Below, piece by piece: positions 56,563 through 64,000 of a stretch of 64,000 nt of DNA. The position numbers and the translations under genes were made by a program. The notes beneath the pieces were generated by a model. The model saw only the letters and a program-made list of their open reading frames with translations. It made no database searches and was not told where the DNA came from. Position 1 is the stretch's first letter. Each line of letters opens with the position of its first letter. The DNA is from Trichuris trichiura (lineage: Eukaryota > Nematoda > Enoplea > Trichinellida > Trichuridae). The DNA is taken from the NCBI GenBank assembly GCA_037903355.1, contig JBAJFE010000039.1, positions 744,001 to 808,000 on the forward strand, read 5' to 3'.

Positions 56563-59500
56563 TGTTGCTCCACATTGGACGTTGGCTATTTTTGTTTTTT
56601 GTTCATGTTTCGAATTTTACCTTTTAAAGGGGCTTCGTGTTCTCTTGTAAATTTCAAATTAACTTTTGGCTTAGCATTCGTTTTATATTTCATTAGTGAA
56701 TATAACTAGTTCTTGTCACTTCCGGAAGAGTAACATCATAATGTTTGCAGTTTAATTGGTCAAGCGAGAACCGCTTAACTGCATGTGCAATTGGTGCAGC
56801 GGATTTCAACCATTTCAGCTTCTTACTTTCTGTTACCCTAATCTTGATTGTGGACGTAACTTCAGCAAACTCGAGTTAATATGCAACTCTAGTTCTGCGG
56901 AACGAAGACGATCCATTCGCTTTAGAAAGTAGAAGCAGTGGTTAACATCATATCAAGCGATTGGAGAAGCCCAAATTGGCCCATCTGGTGCTGTCGGATA
57001 AGCGAGGCAAATTTTGGTTGAATTTGAAGGGATATACTTCCAACTGATTATACTGTCCCAATAAATTATATTCAAATTTCCCGCGTAGGTTCTCTGTTTA
57101 AAATTATTTCACGCGTGCTTTTGTCTTTTAAGTAATCCTTTCGCGAATGCTCTTGCGAATCATTCTTGAATACAGTTAGCAAAAACCTGCAAATCAATAA
57201 GCTTTACGGCGAGCCAAGTTCATTTACGTACGTTACGTCACTGCATGGTTATTTGAACCTTTCGTTTTACTTGAGAACATACGTTAGTTGGTTTGCACTT
57301 CGCTGCTATTTTTATACGAGAGATGGAAGCTCATTTTTAAGACTAAATAAACCAATCTGCCTTTCCTGCAGCCTGGGTGATCCCTGAGATTGCGCACATA
57401 ACTCAATAAAGGTTCAGCTTATTTATTTATGAGACGCTTTGCTCTCGTTGGCTGAGAGTAATGCCCGCAATTAAATAAGAACGAACGCTAAGCGAACAGA
57501 CTAATAGGCAGTTGTCAGTTGCTTAATGATCACAACCTTCATAATCAGAATAATGGGACGTTTCCGTTCGAAGGTGAAAAGACGAAGTCACGCAGGCACT
57601 GTAATGGAATAGGGAAGAGTAGATAACCATTATGAATCAGTTCAGTTAATTTGCATTCCCCCTCCCTATGACTAACTTTATCTTAGTTCAGTTAAGATTT
57701 TAATGCTATATCTTGTGTTGTCGTTCCTGGAAAAAGAATTTTAGATAGCTTAGGCAAAACCAGAACCGTATTAGTAACTTTATGATAATTTCTCCATTTA
57801 GCAAGCTAAAGATTGCTTCGATTATTGGTAGAACACCTTATCGCAATATGAACAATAGTTAGAGTCACTGATAAAGTGAGAATTTGTTGTCCTGCCAAAG
57901 CTAAGCTGAACAACAATGTATCAGGTCGTATACAAGCAACAGTACGACAGTGGACGTTCAGGCGAACAGCAAAAGTAAGGATTTTAGTTGAAAGTATGCC
58001 AACATAGAATATATTTAGTAAAACCTTTGAAACTCCAATTTAATAGACGTAAAAGATTTTACCATGTTTCATCTCGTCTGCTAGCACTGCACTTATCTTT
58101 GTCCGCGTGAAGGCGTTAATAAATATTATTCATATTACGAGCAGCGAGAAAGACTGACGCGTAGGACTCTTCTGATTGCTTATTGATTCTTATAAATGCT
58201 TCGTTCAAAAGTGAAAAAACAAAATTAAGCATTTGGGATGCAGCCGCGACACACTACGTAAAAATACTGGAACAATTCGTACTTGCTGAAAAGTAATGCG
58301 AAAACAATGACCAATTGATTACCCTATCAATTCACAGCTAACATCAAAGCGATCTTTTAGTGCAGCAAGTGAACGTAGAGTTGCTAAAGCAGCTTTATTT
58401 TACGCATACTGAGCTGAGGTTTCTGGAAAAGGCCTTAAAGCCAAAGGATAATTTCTTTTGAAATTCAGGAAAGGAAGTTTAAAGAATATAGAATGAAAGA
58501 CATGAAAGTGATGACAAAGCCGATTATTGTTTACCTGCGTCAATCTCATGCTTTGGAACATCACTCCTTTCGAAATGAGATGAATTGCGACTACAAACTT
58601 TAATAAATGATCGATCCGCCTTTGGTGAGTACACTAATTTACAGATCATTCGCTTGTAAACGCTATCCAAGAGGAGAAGATCGAAGCTGGCAGACACTTC
58701 GCCGCCACCCTACGCGTTATTCGCTCACCTTCCCAGTTCAATAATCTCGAAAGTGTGCATAGAACAATTGCCCAACCAAGCGAACGACAACACAGCGTAA
58801 TTACCAACCTTTACTTGCTTACTGTGGCAAAGAAAGACGGAGGCAGTGATGAGCTGCACAAAAAAATTATTATTCACCAGCAAGAAGCGAAATTGCTTTT
58901 GTTCCGCTCTAATATGGCACTTTCCCTCATTTACACAACCATCACTGCGTGCAGCACAAACGCGCTTACTAAAACTCACCTTCGTATATGGAAATTTCCA
59001 TTGGATCAATTTCTGTATTATCTGTAGATTACTGCTGTCAACACTAACGATATCTTCTAGACTAAGGGAAACAGAAACGTCGTCAGTGCATCCGCCCGAC
59101 GGAATTTAGTGAACTTTATTAAAAGGTTGCTGCTGCTTCATTATATGCTCACTATCAAACGGTACTTATTAAAAATTTCTTTACAAAGTCCGCTGCTATT
59201 GCAATGTGCCAAAAATTGTTAATAATATTGCGCGATGCGTGTAAGTTAATTCAGTAAGTAGAACCTGAGGTGCTTTGTCTATTATTTGCTCAGGAAATGA
59301 GAAGTCTGGGTTTTCCGTAAACCGCTTGAAAGGCTATCTTTTCGCCCGTGTTTTTTTAAAATGTTCTCCACAGCCACTAATGTCACTCCTCGGATGCTTT
59401 TATGACGTTCGAAAGTAACTGGAAGTATACTTCAATCAAATAAGCAAGGAATTACGACTTCAGACGATTGGTATTTCGCTATCAGCCGCTCGTTTTGGTA

Positions 59501-62121
59501 AAAACAGCACATGTCACTTGCTACGAGCAAACAGAGCGTTTCTACAAACGTTTTGTAAGCGATGTAAAGCGACGCTGCAAGTACACATAATTCACTTTTG
59601 TCGTATTAACGAAGTACCCATAAATGGATGCAAAGTAACATTAACATATCGTAAAAGCAATGATAGCATGATAAAATTACACTCTGCTGAAGGCATCAGC
59701 TTTCTTGCGCTTATCAGTTAATCTATTTTGAAGAGGAACAAAGCAGACATCTCAGAAAACCTTAACAGGTGAAAAGTGCTGCAGAATCTTTACATGTCAG
59801 AAGCCACTTTCGCGCGCTCAAGGTGGGCCTACGTCTCGAACTGCCGAACGCGAAGCATATGCCAATATTAGTTTTTTTTCCTCCTCCGTAAAAGTTGAAC
59901 AGGTACTAACGTAGAATTTACAAAAAGTGTAAATAGCGTAAGGCAAAATTTCTGAATGCCAGTACTTGCTTCTGTATTAGTAAAGCAATAATCTGGAAAA
60001 AGTGTCTTAAAGTTCCTTCACCCATTCCCATAGCAGTAAGAGTTAAGCAAGCCAGAAACTCATTGAATTAAAATCTTCAAGATAGCAATGAAATGGCGTC
60101 TATTCAGGGGCGGTGGGTCGCTTCAACCGACGAGCTAAAAAACTTAGATGCAATGCTTTCAGCGGATTTTCGTCGCTTCAGTAAATATACACGTTTTCCT
60201 TTTTAAACAGTGAGAACAACAGAGGCAAAAGGGCAAACATGACATTAACAGCAAGCTGAGCATATGCAATGAACATCCATGTTTGACGTCAAGCGGAGAG
60301 CAGACTTTCAGAAACAATTTTTGACTAGACAGTGGTCTGTCACCGCCAGCGAACACAAACCGTCTTCATCTTCGTCATTGGCCATTACTCTAGCCATGAC
60401 CTTACGTTGTTGGTGAGATGCTATACTTTTTTTCATGTTTTCTTTTGACCTTCAGCGTTCAAACTCTTAGTCCCAAAACTGTATAAAGAAAAAAGCTGAA
60501 TAGCCATATCGTTTAGTTCGCAGGGCCGACTGGAGAAAAGTTTGGTCAAAACATTAATATGCTTTAAAATGTTCTCTTTTTGCTTGAGTATTTTGCAGTA
60601 TGACGAATCGCATTCCAATCCTACTAACTGCAATTTTTTAATTAACTGTTCGCTTACTTCTTGTTACATGCGGCTAGGCGCTCAATAAGTCGACCTGATG
60701 GAAATTGAAGACAATGTACGAACTCTTAGACATAACAACAAGAACGTTGCCTGTAATGCTACTAATAAAAATATGTTATTGCGTGCTAGGCAACATAGAA
60801 AAACGCATCATTTCGTCCAACAGTGACAAAATAATGTTTATGTATATTGAACGACCATAAAGAAATGTAGCTATATAGGATTTCATACGCACGATTTATG
60901 CCTAGCAACGAAAATGAGCAGTTGCAACCCCAGCATGGGTGCTTGTTGCTTGGCAACTATTGAGAATTGGTTATTTGATGTTTTCTGCATTGTAATCGGC
61001 GAAAATAAAATAAATTTACTAATCCTCCTTCGGAGTGCAACATCATCGAAACGATGAAAGTTCGTTAGCAATAATTCACTCATCTTACAGCTGCTTGTAG
61101 TGGGATGGACAAAGAGGCAACATTATGTAAAGCAATTTCGCACTATATTTTATTGAAGAAAATATTAAAACAACTGCAGTTGCTACTTCGTAACCAAATG
61201 AACACTCATGCCTGCAGATATGCAAATGAGTTGAATATGCCAGACCCACACGAACTCAGTGATAATATACAAACTTTTCAAGCGACCTTTTGTCAAGATA
61301 GCATTTTTCGAATAAATGAGCAGATAGAGTGAACAGATGGGCTTCAAGACCTTCCAATGGCTTCTATTTGAAAATCAGGTTCAGCAACTTAGCATATTTG
61401 TCTAGTTTGCTTGCACGGCCCTACGGGAGCGCGCGTAGGGCTTTAAAAGTTTTAAAATCTCTTCGTTCTCAGCGAGCTTGCAGGTAGTCTTAAAAATGGC
61501 GTTGCATAGGCCGTTTTCAACTATTTAAATTCTTGTTAAGTAACTTTACCTTTCCAGTCCGCATTGAGATTCAGCTTTGTTTGCATTTAAAGTTATGATA
61601 GCATTTTGATTGTTCCGAAAATTGCATCTGTCATCAATGGAGGAAGATGAAGCTTTACCAATTTGCGTTTTACTACAAAATATGATTTATTGCTTTTAGA
61701 AAACATGCATTGCGCAATGCGGATGATTAAACTGATGTTAACGTAAGAAAATAGCAACATTATATATGTTTTAGTTACAAGAAGTTGTTGTAAAAGTCTA
61801 AATCACCCTTGTTGCTTTGGCGCCTAAATAATGCAATAAAAGTTGAAACACGGAGACAGACGTATAGACGCAGAGCCTCAGTGTAGACAGCCCATCGTGC
61901 TAAGGTGCTTAAAATGCAAGGCGCAAATAAACAAGCAGTCATTTGCCGGTGAAAAGAGAAGCAATTGCGGCGAATTGAACGGCTGCGCTGGCGCATACAT
62001 TTGTAGGTGTTGCAGTGTGTCATATAGGAAAGCAGTGAATGTATGATCATTAGAATTAAAAAAACAGTTTCCCATTCTCGTCTATCACATGCACAGGTGA
62101 GGAACAGGGTTTTTTAGGCCC
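56563..62121. other. Long stretch without recognisable genes
   Basis: AT-rich, about 5.6 kb. A short open segment near 56960-57032 (ending LNLKGYTSN) followed by AATAAA could be a stray terminal exon but has no partner. A GC-rich hairpin (GCCCTACG/CGTAGGGC) lies at 61418-61441. Nothing else was supported. Confidence 0.45.
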
Positions 62122-62307
62122 TCAGCAGTAGGAGTAATTGGAACAACGTTCGAAGAACCTTGGCGGTGGCGCCTGAAAGTCATAGCAGCAGTTGGGAGCA
62201 AAAAAGAGACCGGTTGGCGGCGGCTTTGAGAAAAACTCTTTAAGTCCAATGCCGCCGCTCGACCAATTGTCGCAGAGTTTTGTACGTGCATCAATTCTCC
62301 TCCTCAT
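62122..62307 (-). CDS. Possible cysteine-rich C-terminal exon, unidentified
   Basis: A 61-codon frame from an ATG at 62307 encodes a proline/phenylalanine-rich peptide with cysteines (FFAPNCCYDF, ending CSNYSYC). Base composition is coding-like (GC-richer than flanks). No family was recognised. It could belong to the exon chain just upstream (62412-63013) or be chance. Confidence 0.2.
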   Translation of the reverse strand: MRRRIDARTKLCDNWSSGGIGLKEFFSKPPPTGLFFAPNCCYDFQAPPPRFFERCSNYSYC

Positions 62308-62411
62308 TTCGTCGCCGTCCGCAAGAGATATTCATTTGACGTGACCAATTGCAATTGCGCCTCCGTGTCGCCCTTAGTCGTCAAAGGGCATGCCGTTTCG
62401 TCTCCTTTTGG

Positions 62412-63013
62412 TCATAACTTTTGCTGTTCAAGTTTGCCGACGCGGCATGCGGCCCATATCCGCGGCTCACTGTATCCCTTGGTAACGCGTTTTAAGTTTT
62501 TTGCCTCCTTTCCACTGACTGATTTATTGTTATTTGCTCTGGCTAAATGATGGCAGCTTAACTTTGCCGCTGCAGAGCAACCAACCCATATACCGATTGG
62601 CAACGGTCGATCAGCCGAGCTTAGCGTGAGAAAAATTTTCATCACGACTCTTTGAAGTTGCCTGCATTTCCGGCTCGGCACAGTCTGCTGCAGCCTTATC
62701 AGATTCATGTTTGGTAAATCGCACGCAAGCCAACTGCTTGCTATTATTTCAAGGCTGCCAAACTGCTTTGGCTTGGAAAAAAATCATAAGATGAAGAAAT
62801 GCGTTGCATCGAGACTTTTGAGCGTTCGGGACCCATGATGATGGACAGCCTATTACGACCGATCGATTTGTGCTTTTTTGGCCAACTGCCTCGGCCTTGC
62901 GGAAGGTTACTCAACTACAGTATGGCTAGATGAAAAAAACAACCAACGTTGGTCTTCACACCCGGCCCATTGAACGTATTGCCGCGGTCACCACCAGGCC
63001 GAGGACGCCACAA
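62412..63013 (-). CDS. Chain of exon-like segments, possible RNA-binding protein fragment
   Basis: Four minus-strand segments can be joined with agreeing phases and GT-AG ends: 62948-63013, 62816-62914, 62646-62733 and 62412-62569, open at the 5' end; about 136 residues. The second/third junction reads SIIMGPERSK|LACVRFTKHESDKAA, which resembles strand 2 to RNP1 of an RRM, but RNP2 is not convincing. The first intron would be only 33 bp, shorter than any other here, so the model is weak. No ortholog was recognised and no start codon found. GC content is above that of the surrounding 6 kb. Confidence 0.28.
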
Positions 63014-64000
63014 CTAAATAATCATCCCTTTTGGGTTTTTAAAGTGTTTTACCATATACTTATAAGCTATTGAGACAGTGGAATGCCATGTTATTAATAT
63101 GACCTAAAATGGCAAGTAGCACTTGCGTAAAACGCGAATGTGGTCAGCTATTTCAATTCGAGTAAGGCGTAAGTGTATGCAAAGTAACTGAACTTAAAAA
63201 ACAAAACTGCCAAATCACTTTTGTCTTTTAATTATTTTTTGAATTTTTCTCAAAACACTAAGCTGCCCAATCCTTTGAAGTTGTTTACCGCCCAGTCGGC
63301 ATCTAAGACGCACAAGCAGACTACGCAACTCCTCTTCAATATGCTTTGTCAAGCTTGCTTTCTTAGCTGAAAAAATTCTATGCGCTGTTCAATGACTTCA
63401 AAGCTGCTTGCAGCGTTTAAATGCCAAATTTCTATTGCACACGATGCACTTTGCATCAATATGTTATCCAACGCTTTAAACGCTCTCAGATTCAGTTGGA
63501 GCGAAGAGGCTAATTTTTAAAAGTTACAAACTCCTACGAGGGCAGCACTCCATTTCGCTTTGTGTTTTACTGCACAATGACGGAGCAATAACTCAAAGTG
63601 TTGTTTTCAAAAGCTGTTCAGAACAGCGAAATTTCTCAAAGACGAAAATGGATGACTGCATGTATAGAAAAGGTTCTCCTTCGAAAAGGAACGAAAATGA
63701 AGCTGAAGTGGATAGGCTCAGTAGGTCAGTAATTGAAGAACAGCTGATTTGCAAAATGAACTTGTATCAACTTGGCGTTCAACACTGTGACACAAAAACA
63801 TACCATGTTAAGAAGTTTCATCTTTGCTAGATGCTTTGCGACACTTTTGGTGACACGTAGTATCCATGCTATTTCCTTAAGTCAATTTACCTTCGCATAG
63901 AGCTTTTTATGCACAGATAACGTAAACGCACAGAGAATCGAAACCAATGGTCAACCAGTGCATAATGGTGGCGTCAGTAAATTTTGCGCCTCAGCAGCTG
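63014..64000. other. Right-end stretch without recognised genes
   Basis: AT-rich. A 60-codon frame at 63648-63830 (+) starts with ATG but has no recognisable family features. The right edge may cut a further gene. Confidence 0.4.

Noticed and set aside
56900..57065. Possible terminal exon ending in LNLKGYTSN with AATAAA after it
   Set aside because: No upstream exon could be joined and the product is not recognisable; HYPK already has its own poly(A) signal.
58725..59027. Overlapping open frames of about 90 codons on both strands
   Set aside because: Neither strand shows a conserved motif; frames open on both strands at once suggest chance in low-stop sequence.

Overview
This is a eukaryotic nuclear window, most likely from a nematode. 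Most introns are tiny (about 45-80 bp, GT-AG). Several start codons sit a few bases after a splice-acceptor-like sequence with no cis exon in view, as expected for spliced-leader trans-splicing. Same-strand genes are packed as closely as in operons, and one gene encodes a secreted double-ShKT protein. A clade I worm (Trichuris/Trichinella-like) would fit, but that placement is inference. No prokaryotic, viral or organellar genes were seen.

Layout. Left part: the 5' end of PP5 phosphatase (1-821, -), CRIPT (1514-1874, -), an SDF2-like MIR protein (2623-4328, +) and a secreted ShKT protein (4551-5265, -). About 5 kb without a clear gene follows, holding two fold-back elements, then a 918-residue repeat-rich protein of unknown function (10837-13705, -). 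From 24.0 to 17.0 kb the minus strand carries ISD11, MAT1, SCYL1 and TRAPPC6 in close succession, and looks like an operon. A divergent SR splicing factor (24539-27006, +) is followed by PIGB (28556-30373, +), clathrin light chain (30542-31360, -), a protein with two LOTUS-like domains (32681-34593, -), DESI1 (36485-37290, -) and DHRS7B (38739-39689, -).

The right third is dominated by one split gene. A selenocysteine thioredoxin reductase fused to a glutaredoxin-like domain (TGR type) runs from 55426 to 42003 (-). Its first two exons are separated from the rest by a 9.9 kb intron that contains the complete, intronless, same-strand NRBP pseudokinase gene (44880-46472). The Sec UGA is at 42009-42011 and a SECIS-like hairpin lies about 80 bases downstream. 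HYPK (55981-56417, +) is divergent from TGR. The last 7.6 kb is mostly without recognisable genes, apart from a chain of minus-strand exon-like segments near 62.4-63.0 kb.

Themes. Most genes are conserved housekeeping functions: secretory and membrane traffic (SDF2, TRAPPC6, SCYL1, clathrin light chain, PIGB), transcription and splicing (MAT1, SR protein), Fe-S and redox biology (ISD11, TGR) and protein modification (DESI1, HYPK, PP5). Gene models were built by eye from splice sites, frame and remembered family sequences; no searches were run.
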